Positions 1 through 7,739 of a stretch of DNA of 23,378 nt are shown in pieces; position 1 is the first letter of the stretch, and every line of letters starts with the position of its first letter. The DNA comes from JAIVGV01 sp045807785 (GTDB lineage Bacteria > Acidobacteriota > Blastocatellia > Pyrinomonadales > Pyrinomonadaceae): positions 1-23,378 of the forward strand of contig JBJMGS010000110.1 of the NCBI GenBank assembly GCA_045807785.1, written 5' to 3'. The translations under genes and the position numbers were made by a program. A model generated the notes under the pieces. It saw only the letters and a program-made list of their open reading frames with translations. It did not search any database and was not told where the DNA came from.

Positions 1-157
1 CCGAAATCCCCGTGTCGTACCACTCCCCCTTAGGCACTTGGGCTATGTAGGTGTCGGCCTTTTCTTTCCGCACCTCAAACTTAGCTGTGGGGGCATGCTG
101 GCAAGCGGTCACGCAGAGGGCCAACAAGATAGAGGGGAGAAGTTTGTTCCGATCCAT
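1..157 (-). CDS. N-terminal part of a small lipoprotein, runs off the left edge
   Basis: The complement of 157-155 is an ATG that opens a reading frame of 52 codons with no stop up to the window edge. The first 19 residues are a lipoprotein signal: MDRNK, a hydrophobic stretch (LLPSILLALC), then the lipobox VTAC with the lipidated cysteine at residue 19. The mature part begins QHAPTAKFEVRKEK and is otherwise not recognisable. A good ribosome site, AAGGAG at 173-168, lies nine bases before the ATG, so the start is well supported. The frame is about 56 percent GC, clearly lower than the gene next door, and uses codons such as TTG, CTT and ATA that are rare in the neighbours. The product should be membrane-anchored. 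Function unknown; the C-terminus is missing because of the window boundary. Confidence 0.7.
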   Translation of the reverse strand, partial: MDRNKLLPSILLALCVTACQHAPTAKFEVRKEKADTYIAQVPKGEWYDTGIS

Positions 158-229
158 AGGGGCAGGCTCCTTATTCGTGCGGCAAAATTTCGGGCCGGTG
201 CGGTGGCGGGCCTTACGCGACCCGCCAGT

Positions 230-1321
230 TTAATAGACGCCTTCGACGACCGTCGTCTGGAAGCGCGAGAAGGGGCGGACGTTACGGACGCCGTCCCACG
301 GATAAAGCTCGAAGGGCGGCTCGCGCTCCGCCTCATCGCGTTCGAGGAAGTGGGGCATGAAGAACTCGCGCGTCAGAGTCGTCAGGCGGACGCGCCCCGT
401 CTCGCCGTAGCCGACGAGGCGCGCCGGCTCGTCCGGGTTGACCACCTCGATCATGGCGCGCGGGCTGGGCGGGTAATAGATGACGGCGTAGTTGTCTTCC
501 GCGAGGCGCGGCTTCGAGACGGCGAGCCCCATCAAGGTGTTACCGTAGGTCGGCTGGAAGTGGACGCCGTCGAGCAGTTCCTCGACGGCGAAGCGGTGGA
601 ACTGCGGGGTCATCTCCGTGCCGCCGCAGAAGACGCCTTTGATGCCGAGCTTCCTGAGCGAAACTTTCTCGCAGATGGCTTCCAGCAGCTTCGGCGTCGT
701 GAACAGACACTCGATGCCTTCGTGCGCGCGCAGCAGCGTCAACGCCTGATCGACGACGTGCTGCTTGTAGCTTTCCGCCTGCTTGGGCTGGCCCGATTTC
801 AAGAGCTTGATCACCCAGCGCGGATCGAGATCGACCATGAAGCAGATGCCGCCGCGGTGCTGCGCGAGGTGCTCGATGGCGAGGCGCAGGCGGCGCGGCC
901 CCGAAGGCCCGACCATCAGCCAGTCCGCGCCGCGTGGGAACGCCTCGTCGGAGAGCGTGTCACTGAACGCTTCGTAGTCCATGCGAAAGTCTTCGACGTT
1001 GATGCGGCTCTTCGGCACGCCGGTCGAGCCGCCGGTCTCAAAGACGAAGATGGGACGATCCTTGAACGCGCGCGGCACCCAGCGACGCACGGGGCCGCCG
1101 CGCAGGTTCTCGTCCTGAAAGGAGCCGAAGCGCGCGAGGTCTTCGTAAGTCTTGATCTCGCGGCGCGGATCGAAGTCGAGATGCCTGGCTTGTTCGAGCC
1201 AGAAATCGCAGCCCGTGGCGGGATCGAAGTGCCACGCGACGATCTCGCGCGTCCACGCGTCGAGCCGCTCGCGCGCGGCGGCGACTTTCGCCTGTAGTGC
1301 GTCTGTTTGTGCGACCGGCAT
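230..1321 (-). CDS. Adenylate-forming enzyme, phenylacetate-CoA ligase-like
   Basis: The 363-residue product carries the phosphate-binding motif of acyl-adenylating enzymes, ETGGSTGVPKSR, at residues 95-106. Further matches to the fold are FCGGTEMTP at 231-239, a YGNTLMG motif at 259-265 in the place of the usual YGxTE, and GYGETGRVRLTTL at 304-316. Such enzymes activate a carboxylic acid as acyl-AMP and pass it to CoA or a carrier. At 363 residues it is shorter than typical phenylacetate-CoA ligases (about 430) and ends soon after the GETG motif, so the mobile C-terminal subdomain appears to be missing. LuxE-type acyl-protein synthetases are another possible relative. The start at 1321 has no close Shine-Dalgarno; a GGAGG lies about 21 bases upstream. 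It stands alone on this strand, divergent from the VWA gene. Substrate cannot be predicted. Confidence 0.75.
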   Translation of the reverse strand: MPVAQTDALQAKVAAARERLDAWTREIVAWHFDPATGCDFWLEQARHLDFDPRREIKTYEDLARFGSFQDENLRGGPVRRWVPRAFKDRPIFVFETGGSTGVPKSRINVEDFRMDYEAFSDTLSDEAFPRGADWLMVGPSGPRRLRLAIEHLAQHRGGICFMVDLDPRWVIKLLKSGQPKQAESYKQHVVDQALTLLRAHEGIECLFTTPKLLEAICEKVSLRKLGIKGVFCGGTEMTPQFHRFAVEELLDGVHFQPTYGNTLMGLAVSKPRLAEDNYAVIYYPPSPRAMIEVVNPDEPARLVGYGETGRVRLTTLTREFFMPHFLERDEAEREPPFELYPWDGVRNVRPFSRFQTTVVEGVY

Positions 1322-1367
1322 AGTTCGCGAAGTTTACAAACCCCTCCGTGTGAGCGCAAACGAAAAC

Positions 1368-1391
1368 CCGCCGTAATTTACGTTACGGCGG
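1368..1391. promoter_or_regulatory. Perfect palindrome in the divergent intergenic region
   Basis: Arms CCGCCGTAA (1368-1376) and TTACGGCGG (1383-1391) are perfect inverted repeats around a six-base loop. It lies 47 bases upstream of the adenylate-forming gene (-) and about 200 bases before the VWA gene (+), in the 267-base divergent region. It may be an operator. Read on the minus strand it is followed by GTTTTCGTTTG and could also fold as a weak terminator or attenuator in the leader of the minus-strand gene. The rest of 1322-1588 shows no gene I can support. Confidence 0.45.
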
Positions 1392-1588
1392 TCTCATAAG
1401 TTGCCGGTCGCGTGTGCTTCCCCTGCGAATTAGTTCGTTTTCTTGTCGCGCCGGGGTTAACGTACCCGTGCGCCGCGGCGTCTTTATGTCAGGCGAAGAA
1501 GCTGAACACCCGCGCGCCGCCCCCGCGCCGCCTTCCCCTTCGTTTGATTCCGCGAGAAGGCGCAAACTCATTCGGGGCTCACAAAATT

Positions 1589-3325
1589 ATGAGAAGAAAC
1601 TTCAGAGGCTCGTGCGCCGCGCTGTTGCTCGTCGCGGCGACCCTTTACGCGCCAGCCGGACGCGCCCTGCCCCCCCAGCCCGCACAGGCGACGGAGCGCA
1701 CGCCCTTGTCCCGCACCTTTACAGAACGCGTCGAGTCCGTCGCCATCGAGAACGGCGCGGGGCGCATCTTCGTCCGCGTCTGGGACGACAGCCGCGTGCG
1801 GGTCGAGGCGTCACGCGCGGGCGCGGCGGGCGGCGCGGTCGATCTCGACTCGCTCGTCCGCTTCGAGCGCGTCGCGCCGGCGATTTTGAAGATCGTCGCC
1901 TCGGCGCGGCAGGGCACGGGCGTCAACCTCGCCGTCAGCGTGCCGAAGTTTGCGAGCCTCAGCGTCAGGGGCGCGGACGGGAGCGTGAGCGTCGAGGGCT
2001 TGCCGCGCTCGCTCTCGGTCGAGACGGGCGCGGGCGGCATCTCGCTCAGGCTCCCGACGGCGGCGGGCACAGACCTCTCGGCGCGCTCCATCGAAGGCTC
2101 CATCTCCGCGCAAATCCCGATCATCTTCTTCGGCGCGCTCAATGCGCACTCGCTCGACGGCAAGACCGGGCAGGGCGGCGTGCCCGTCATCCTGCGCAGC
2201 GCGAGCGGCTCCATCGAAATCCTGCCCGAACAGAACGGCGCGGCGCGCGCCGACGCGAAGCCCGCGGACGACTCTACGGGCGCGGGCGTGGCTCGTGCGC
2301 CGCGCGGCTTCCGCCCGGCGGACAAGGGCGGCTCCGCCTCGGTCGCCGAAGACGACGCACCGGCTGGCGCGGCTCAGACATTCTCGGACGAGTCGTCTCA
2401 CGGGGCAGCGACTGGCTCCGCGCCGAGGGGCGCGCGCGGCGAGTCGGTCGAAGACGGTGACGTGCTCACGGTCGATTCGCGGGTGGTGAATCTCAACGTG
2501 CGGGTCGCGGACGTTTCGGGCAAGCTCGTCCCGAATTTGACCAAAGCCGACTTTCAGGTCTTCGAGAACAACGTCGAGCAGGAGATCACCAGCTTCGAGC
2601 CCGTCAGCGCGCCCGTCAGCCTCGTGCTCCTCTTAGACCTGAGCACGAGCACGAAGGATCGCATGAGCCTGCTCAAGAAGGCTGCTAAGAAGTTCGTCGA
2701 GTCGCTCGACCCGAACGCGCGCGTCGCCGTCGGCGCGTTCACGCGGAGGTTCATGCTCGTCTCCGACTTCACGCAGGATCGCAAGCTGCTCAAGAAACGG
2801 ATCGACGAGACGAAGAATCTGCACTCCGGCACGGCTTTCTACGACGCCATGTGGTCAACGCTCGATCTCTTCAAGGAGACGACGGGCAAGCGCAAGGCGG
2901 TCGTCGTCCTCAGCGACGGCGTGGACAACTCGATCTCGTCCGACAATTTCACGCCGCGCCACACGTTCGACGAGTTGATCGCCCGCGTCGCGCAGGAAGA
3001 CGTAACGATCTACCCGATCTATCTCGACACGGAGTTTGAGGTGACGGTCAAGATGAGGACCGGCGACTCGCACGAGACTTACGTCACGGCGCGCAGCCAA
3101 CTGCAACGGATCGCGGGCGACGCCGGCGGCACGCTCTTCAAGGCGGGCAGCGCCGAAGACCTCGAATCGGTTTACCAGCGAGTCGCCGCAGAATTGCAGA
3201 CGCTCTACAGCGTTTCCTACAACCCGAAGGACAAAGACTACGACGGCACGTGGCGCAACCTCGCCGTCCGTGTCAGGCAGCCGCAAGTCTCCGCGCGCAC
3301 CAGACGCGGCTACTACGCCAAGTGA
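1589..3325 (+). CDS. Secreted VWA-domain protein (acidobacterial VWFA-related) with DUF4097-like N-terminal region
   Basis: The 578-residue product starts with a signal peptide (MRRNFRGSCAALLLVAATLY, cleavage near ALA/PPQ around residue 27). Residues about 45-210 are a beta-rich DUF4097-like region (VAIENGAGRIFVRVWD, LSVRGADGSVSVEG). A low-complexity Ala/Gly/Asp linker follows at 212-288, then a VWA domain from about 292. The metal-ion adhesion site is intact: DLSTS (D350, S352, S354), T415 and D443. The stretch VVNLNVRVADVSGKLVPNL before the VWA fold and the Tyr-rich SVSYNP end are typical of the VWFA-related family abundant in Acidobacteria. The frame is open back to 1412, but only the ATG at 1589 gives a signal peptide; its ribosome site is weak. 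The protein is probably exported and binds a ligand or matrix through the metal site. Its ligand is unknown. Confidence 0.85.
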   Translation: MRRNFRGSCAALLLVAATLYAPAGRALPPQPAQATERTPLSRTFTERVESVAIENGAGRIFVRVWDDSRVRVEASRAGAAGGAVDLDSLVRFERVAPAILKIVASARQGTGVNLAVSVPKFASLSVRGADGSVSVEGLPRSLSVETGAGGISLRLPTAAGTDLSARSIEGSISAQIPIIFFGALNAHSLDGKTGQGGVPVILRSASGSIEILPEQNGAARADAKPADDSTGAGVARAPRGFRPADKGGSASVAEDDAPAGAAQTFSDESSHGAATGSAPRGARGESVEDGDVLTVDSRVVNLNVRVADVSGKLVPNLTKADFQVFENNVEQEITSFEPVSAPVSLVLLLDLSTSTKDRMSLLKKAAKKFVESLDPNARVAVGAFTRRFMLVSDFTQDRKLLKKRIDETKNLHSGTAFYDAMWSTLDLFKETTGKRKAVVVLSDGVDNSISSDNFTPRHTFDELIARVAQEDVTIYPIYLDTEFEVTVKMRTGDSHETYVTARSQLQRIAGDAGGTLFKAGSAEDLESVYQRVAAELQTLYSVSYNPKDKDYDGTWRNLAVRVRQPQVSARTRRGYYAK

Positions 3326-3373
3326 GACGGCACGCGTTGGTTGACGATTGGCAGCGAACAGGTCGAGACGAAA

Positions 3374-3411
3374 AAGAGACCCGCGACGATTTCACTCGCC
3401 GCGGGTCTCTT
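3374..3411. terminator. Bidirectional intrinsic terminator between convergent genes
   Basis: A perfect 12-base-pair stem (3374-3385 with 3400-3411, arms AAGAGACCCGCG and CGCGGGTCTCTT) with a 14-base loop. It is preceded by AAAAA and followed by TTCCTTCCC. It lies exactly between the plus-strand VWA gene (ends 3325) and the minus-strand operon (ends 3451), so it can end transcripts from both sides. Confidence 0.85.
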
Positions 3412-3450
3412 CCTTCCCGTTGACTGCATTACATCAGCACGTCGGCGCGC

Positions 3451-5295
3451 TTAAAAACTTCTGACGCGCTCGCTGCCCATCTGCTCGAGCATCCGGTCGG
3501 CTTCCTGCGGGTCGAGCTTGCGCAACAGCAGGAGCGTGCTCAAGACCGTGCTGTCGTTCCAGTTGCGCCGGTAGTTGACGAGGATCAGCTCGCGTGCCTT
3601 CTCGACGAGCCGCGGCTTCAACCCGGTGTCGCCCAGCTCGACCAGACCTTTCAACGCGTGATACTGCATGGACTGCGACTCATCGTCGAGGTAGCCGACG
3701 AACAACTCGCGCAGTTCCGGTCGCTCCTTGATGCGGCGGCTCAGGCCGTCGAGCGCGACGGCGCGCACGAGCCGCTTCTGATCGTTGCGGGCAGCAGTGA
3801 GGAGCAGATCGTAAACTTCCCCGTTCTCGACCTTCGTCGCGAGCGAGCGCGCGGCGCGCGCGCGGATGTTGTCTTTCTCGTCGCGCATGGCGTCGATCAT
3901 GGCGCGCATCACAGCGGGGTCGTCAATGTACTTGCCGACCGCGCCGATGATCGTCATGCGGATGGCGTCCCTTTTCTCTGTGGCGAGGTCGCGCAGCAGA
4001 CGGTCGCGCACGTCTTTGTCGCCCGCGTATTTGCGCGCGAGGGCAGACGCCGCCGTCACCCGCACCGACTCGTTTTTGTCCGATTCGAGCGCGCGCAGGA
4101 AGGCGTCGCGCACTTCCGGCTCGTTCACGTAAGGCGTGAGCGCGCTCGCTGCCGCCATCTGCACCTGACTGCTCTGTCCGTCGCGCAGCGCTTCGACGAA
4201 CGCCTGCCGCACCTGCGGGTTCGAGACGTAGAGAGTGAGATCGCTCACGCTCTGGGAGCGCGCCGAGCCGCGGTCAGACGCCTTGAGCACGGTCAACATC
4301 TCCGCCATCGTCTGCCCCTTCGCGAGCCTGACGGTGCCCGTCACGTCGCTGACGGCGACCGGCGCGCCGCCCGCGCCGACCTTCGCGCGGAAGTCCGACT
4401 TCGACATCTCGCCCTGCACGGCGACGTTTGGCAGCTCGACGTAAACCTTGCCCTTGACGCCGCTCGTCTGAAGCTCCGCGTTCACCTCGTCGATAAAGCG
4501 TAGCGTGACGCGCCCCGCGACGTTCGAGATGGAGACGCCGCGCCCGGAGAGGCGCGTGAGTCCCAACGTGACGCCGCCGGTGACGTTCGCGATCTCCGCC
4601 GACCCGGCGGCCTGCGCGATGCCGACGCGCCCCGCGACGCCGTCGAGCTTCACCGTCCCGTCCAGCTCGCCGACGCGCACGCTGTCGCGCACGTTCGTCA
4701 TGACGAGGTTGACGCGGCGCGGCAGGGTCAGACGAACCGTGTGGCGCGTGCCGTCAGACCAGTCCGTGTCGCCCTTCAGTTTGCGTTCCGGTCCGCGCAA
4801 AACGAGGCTCGAAGCGGTCTGCTCGACCGAGAGCTTGCGCGGGTTGGCGGCATAGGAGTAGCTCTTGACGACGACTTCCGCCGTGTTGCCGTCGGTCGTG
4901 TCGATGACGACCGCGCCGTCGATGTTCGAGAGTTCGACGCGCGCGTTCGCAGAGAGCTGGTAGGTCTGGCGCAGCTCCTCGCGCTCCGTCGTCTCCGCGT
5001 CGCCGATCCAGATGTCGTCGCCGTTGAAGCTGAAACTGTAGTTGAAATCGAAGTCGGGCAGCGCGATGGGCGCGATGGCTGGCATCGGCGGCATCTGCAC
5101 GAAGACGTCGGGCATGTTGATCTGCACGTCTGGGATGCTGATCGCGACGGGCGCGATTCGGCTCGTGTCGATGACGACCGGGGGTTGCACTTCGACGACG
5201 CGCGGCGCGGGCGTCTGCGCGTGCGCCCCGCGAACGGCGATGGCGGCGGCAGACGCGGCAGCGAGCAAGATGGTGGCGAGCAGCTTGGTTCTCAT
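3451..5295 (-). CDS. Secreted type-A DUF4097 beta-solenoid protein fused to HEAT repeats
   Basis: The 614-residue product has a signal peptide (residues 1-26, ending GAHA/QTP). A Pro/Ile-rich stretch at 35-80 repeats short units such as IPDVQIN, MPDVFVQ and MPPMPAI. Residues about 105-325 are a DUF4097 solenoid. Its seven turns have cores at S123 NIDG, T200 NVRD, D218 GVAG, A236 NVTG, S257 NVAG, S278 GVKG and S316 DVTG. Residues about 345-600 are an alpha-helical HEAT-like array, with units such as VRDAFLRALESDKNESVRVTAASAL and repeated xxVRxxAAxAL. HEAT arrays are protein-binding scaffolds, here predicted outside the cytoplasm. The start is clear: AAGGAG lies ten bases upstream. It is the last gene of operon 1, 30 bases after the type-B gene, and ends before the terminator at 3374-3411. 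It is the fused counterpart of the three stand-alone type-A proteins at 14549-17237. Confidence 0.85.
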   Translation of the reverse strand: MRTKLLATILLAAASAAAIAVRGAHAQTPAPRVVEVQPPVVIDTSRIAPVAISIPDVQINMPDVFVQMPPMPAIAPIALPDFDFNYSFSFNGDDIWIGDAETTEREELRQTYQLSANARVELSNIDGAVVIDTTDGNTAEVVVKSYSYAANPRKLSVEQTASSLVLRGPERKLKGDTDWSDGTRHTVRLTLPRRVNLVMTNVRDSVRVGELDGTVKLDGVAGRVGIAQAAGSAEIANVTGGVTLGLTRLSGRGVSISNVAGRVTLRFIDEVNAELQTSGVKGKVYVELPNVAVQGEMSKSDFRAKVGAGGAPVAVSDVTGTVRLAKGQTMAEMLTVLKASDRGSARSQSVSDLTLYVSNPQVRQAFVEALRDGQSSQVQMAAASALTPYVNEPEVRDAFLRALESDKNESVRVTAASALARKYAGDKDVRDRLLRDLATEKRDAIRMTIIGAVGKYIDDPAVMRAMIDAMRDEKDNIRARAARSLATKVENGEVYDLLLTAARNDQKRLVRAVALDGLSRRIKERPELRELFVGYLDDESQSMQYHALKGLVELGDTGLKPRLVEKARELILVNYRRNWNDSTVLSTLLLLRKLDPQEADRMLEQMGSERVRSF

Positions 5296-5325
5296 GATTT
5301 CGTCACTCCTTGAAAACGGCGGAAC

Positions 5326-6756
5326 TTATTTGCATGCCGGAGCCGTGCCGGGCGCGAGCTTGGCGAGGCGGACGCTCTGGCTGAACGAGTCGAGCGTGAT
5401 CTGCGCCTGCCCGTCGCCGTGGCGCGCCTCGACGCGGCGTTGCGCGCGCGAGTCCGGGTTGGGCGAAGAGGTGCGCACGGGGAACTCCGTCAAGGCGTCG
5501 CTGTTGTAAGACATCAGGTTCGCCGTGAAGCCCGGCGAGCTTTCCGGGACGAACATGACGATCTGCCCTTCCATCGACTTCAAACGATACCGACCGTTGG
5601 GCGCAATCGCGCCCGTGAACTTGATCTCGGAGTCGGTGGTCGTCGCCTCCACGTCGCCGCCGACGTTGAGCAGCGTGATCTCGCCGCGCGAGGTCGAGGC
5701 GTCCACGCGCCCCTTGACGCACTGGATGTCGATGTTGCCGTTAATCGTCGTGGCGCGCACGTCGCCCTGCGAGCGGCGCACGCTGATCTCCGACGAAGAG
5801 GCGACGATATAGACGAGCCCGTCCACGTCCTCGACGTTAACGTTGCCGCTGCGCGTGCGGACTTCGAGCGCGCCGACGTGGCTCGCCGTGATGTTGCTGC
5901 CGCCGCTCACGACCGAGACGGGGCCATCGATGCCGGAGACATTCAGGTCGCCGCCGCGCACTTCGATGGCGTCGAGCTGCGCGTAGCGCGGCACCTTCAC
6001 GTCGAGCGTGATGCTCGTATCCTCGCCACCCGCGCGACCTATGCCGACGCCGACGCCGCTGCCGCTACCAGCCCCGCGTGCGCCGGGCGTCGTCTGCCCC
6101 GACCGCGCGGTTTGCGGCACCTGGACGATGACGCCCGGCGTCTCGACGACGATGTCCGGCACGGGGACGAGGATGACGCCGTTCTTGGCGGCCTCCATCT
6201 CCTTGATCTTTTCCTTCGTGTCCTTATTGATCTTGTCCTTCATTTCCTTACTCCCGCCCTCCGCCACGGGCGCGGTCGCGGGCTTCGGGGTGGAACTGGG
6301 ACTTGGGGTCGTGGGCGGGCGCGGCGCGGGCAGCGGGCGGGCAGCGCAGGGCAGATAGACGCCGGTCTTGGTGTCAACGCACATCGGCACGGCGGGCGTG
6401 TACACCCCGCCATACATTCCGTTGATGTTGCGCCCACGCCCGACGACGGCGAGCGCGAGCGTAGAGCGCGCCTGCGGGTCGGCGGTCATCTCGACCTGCA
6501 CCGCCTCGGCGCCCTTCGCGCTCGAAGCCGTGGCTTCGACCGTGTCGCGATCCCAGCCCGTGATCGTGATGCGCCCGTAGCGGTTGCTGATCGAGACGCG
6601 ACTCCCGCGTTCGAGCTTGACGGAGACGCGGCCAGACTGGTTGGAGAGTGAGACGGTGCCGCCCGGCTCCTGCGCCGCCGCGCCGAGCGGGGCGACCAAC
6701 GTCGAGACGGCGAGGGCGATTGACGTGATGATGACTTTGTATGTTCTGCTCTTCAT
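5326..6756 (-). CDS. Secreted type-B DUF4097 protein with a large internal insert
   Basis: The 476-residue product has a signal peptide (1-28, GAAA/QEP). Residues 34-106 form beta strands (TVSLSNQSGRVSVKLERG, SISNRYGRITITGWD). Residues about 107-247 are an insert: a Pro/Thr/Ser-rich linker at 140-165, a charged helix with many Lys and Glu (KEMKDKINKDTKEKIKEMEA, 170-189) and a Gly/Ser linker at 219-243. The solenoid resumes at about 248-400 with short turns (SGIDG, RSGNV, TINGN, VKGRV, VGGDV). The C-terminal part, GDVEATTTDSEIKFTGAI to ALTEFPVR, matches the 340-residue protein at 18568-19590, which occupies the same operon slot. It lies third in operon 1, 56 bases after the anti-sigma stop. 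DUF4097 proteins are described as putative adhesins, and one relative, LiaX of Enterococcus, senses envelope stress. Function here is unproven. Confidence 0.8.
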   Translation of the reverse strand: MKSRTYKVIITSIALAVSTLVAPLGAAAQEPGGTVSLSNQSGRVSVKLERGSRVSISNRYGRITITGWDRDTVEATASSAKGAEAVQVEMTADPQARSTLALAVVGRGRNINGMYGGVYTPAVPMCVDTKTGVYLPCAARPLPAPRPPTTPSPSSTPKPATAPVAEGGSKEMKDKINKDTKEKIKEMEAAKNGVILVPVPDIVVETPGVIVQVPQTARSGQTTPGARGAGSGSGVGVGIGRAGGEDTSITLDVKVPRYAQLDAIEVRGGDLNVSGIDGPVSVVSGGSNITASHVGALEVRTRSGNVNVEDVDGLVYIVASSSEISVRRSQGDVRATTINGNIDIQCVKGRVDASTSRGEITLLNVGGDVEATTTDSEIKFTGAIAPNGRYRLKSMEGQIVMFVPESSPGFTANLMSYNSDALTEFPVRTSSPNPDSRAQRRVEARHGDGQAQITLDSFSQSVRLAKLAPGTAPACK

Positions 6757-6812
6757 GATCGGTAATTACTCGTTTCGTTTCGGATTCGGAAGTCGCGGGC
6801 TCGTCTCCGAAT

Positions 6813-7739
6813 TTAATCGTTACCCTGTTCGAGGTGCGCCATCTCGCGCAGCACTTCGACCTTCTTGGCGTAAGCCGAGAGCATGTACTGCGCGGCGACG
6901 GGGTCGCCCTCGTGCTGCTGGACGGCGCGGCGCGTCTCGCCGATGGAGCGATCAATCGCCGCGAGCGTCTCGTTGAAGCGCGCGGCGGTCTGCGGGTCGA
7001 GCTTCGACGGGCGACGCGCCACGTCGCGCTGGAGAAGTTGGATCGCGGCGATGTACTGCCGCTCCGCGTCGCGCACGAGCTGTTCGGGCGTCTGCGCGCC
7101 CTGCGGCACGGGGACGCTGTTCGACGCCTGCTGCACTTGCGCACCGCCCTTGAGCGTTTCATTCACGCGCCTGCGTTCGTTGACGGGGCTCTTGCCTTTC
7201 TCCGGCGAAGGCTTCACTGCGGGCGTCGCGCTCGGCGCAATCGTCGGAGTCTCGGCGGGCGCGGGCGAAGAAGTTGCCGCGGGCTGCGGAGTCGCAGGAC
7301 TGTGCACAACCCGAGTCGGGTCGAACGGCGGGACGTTAACTGCGACTTCGGACGAATAATTGTTTGAACTCGTCAGCTTCATCACGCCGACCGTCAGACC
7401 GACGGCGACGAGGACGAGCGCGGCGGTCAGCGCCGGGCTAAAACGTGGGGCGGTGAGGAGGGGCGCGAACCAGGCCGAGACTCTCTGGAGGAGACCCACC
7501 TCCCTGCCAGCTTCCCCGGCGCGGATTCGCGCCTCGACACCGCCCCACAGTCGTGGCGCCGCCGCCTCGACGCCGCGCTCGTAAGTGGCGTAGAGCGCCG
7601 CTTCCGAGACGAGCGCCTCGTAGGCGTTCGCGCAAAGTTCGCAGGCGGCGAGGTGGTTTTCGACCGCGCCCCTGTCGCGCGCGTCGAGTTCGCCGTCCAG
7701 ATATGCTTCTAAGTACTGCTCACGCTCTTGGCACTTCAT
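6813..7739 (-). CDS. Membrane anti-sigma factor with zinc-finger-like N-terminus
   Basis: The 308-residue product opens with MKCQEREQYLEAYLDGELD and carries the zinc-binding anti-sigma motif H29-x3-C33-x2-C36 (HLAACELC), with C3 as a likely further ligand. One transmembrane helix spans about residues 102-120 (PALTAALVLVAVGLTVGVM). The outside part has a Pro/Ala/Thr-rich linker and then a helical domain (residues about 210-305, QTPEQLVRDAERQYIAAI to VEVLREMA) that also occurs in the anti-sigma factor at 19611. The start is fixed by a four-base ATGA overlap with the sigma gene stop (7739-7736), which implies translational coupling. The frame continues upstream to 8090, but that part lies inside the sigma gene and is rejected. 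It should sequester the sigma factor encoded just upstream until an envelope signal releases it. Confidence 0.9.
   Translation of the reverse strand: MKCQEREQYLEAYLDGELDARDRGAVENHLAACELCANAYEALVSEAALYATYERGVEAAAPRLWGGVEARIRAGEAGREVGLLQRVSAWFAPLLTAPRFSPALTAALVLVAVGLTVGVMKLTSSNNYSSEVAVNVPPFDPTRVVHSPATPQPAATSSPAPAETPTIAPSATPAVKPSPEKGKSPVNERRRVNETLKGGAQVQQASNSVPVPQGAQTPEQLVRDAERQYIAAIQLLQRDVARRPSKLDPQTAARFNETLAAIDRSIGETRRAVQQHEGDPVAAQYMLSAYAKKVEVLREMAHLEQGND

Noticed and set aside
38..1297. 419-codon open frame on the plus strand
   Set aside because: It is antisense to the adenylate-forming gene, whose ETGGSTG motif fixes the coding strand. It also crosses the lipoprotein start.
1412..1588. N-terminal extension of the VWA protein
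   Set aside because: It would bury the signal peptide that begins at 1589 behind 59 unrelated residues.
5419..6651. 410-codon open frame on the plus strand
   Set aside because: It is antisense to the type-B DUF4097 gene, with Arg/Ala/His-rich sequence and no recognisable motif.
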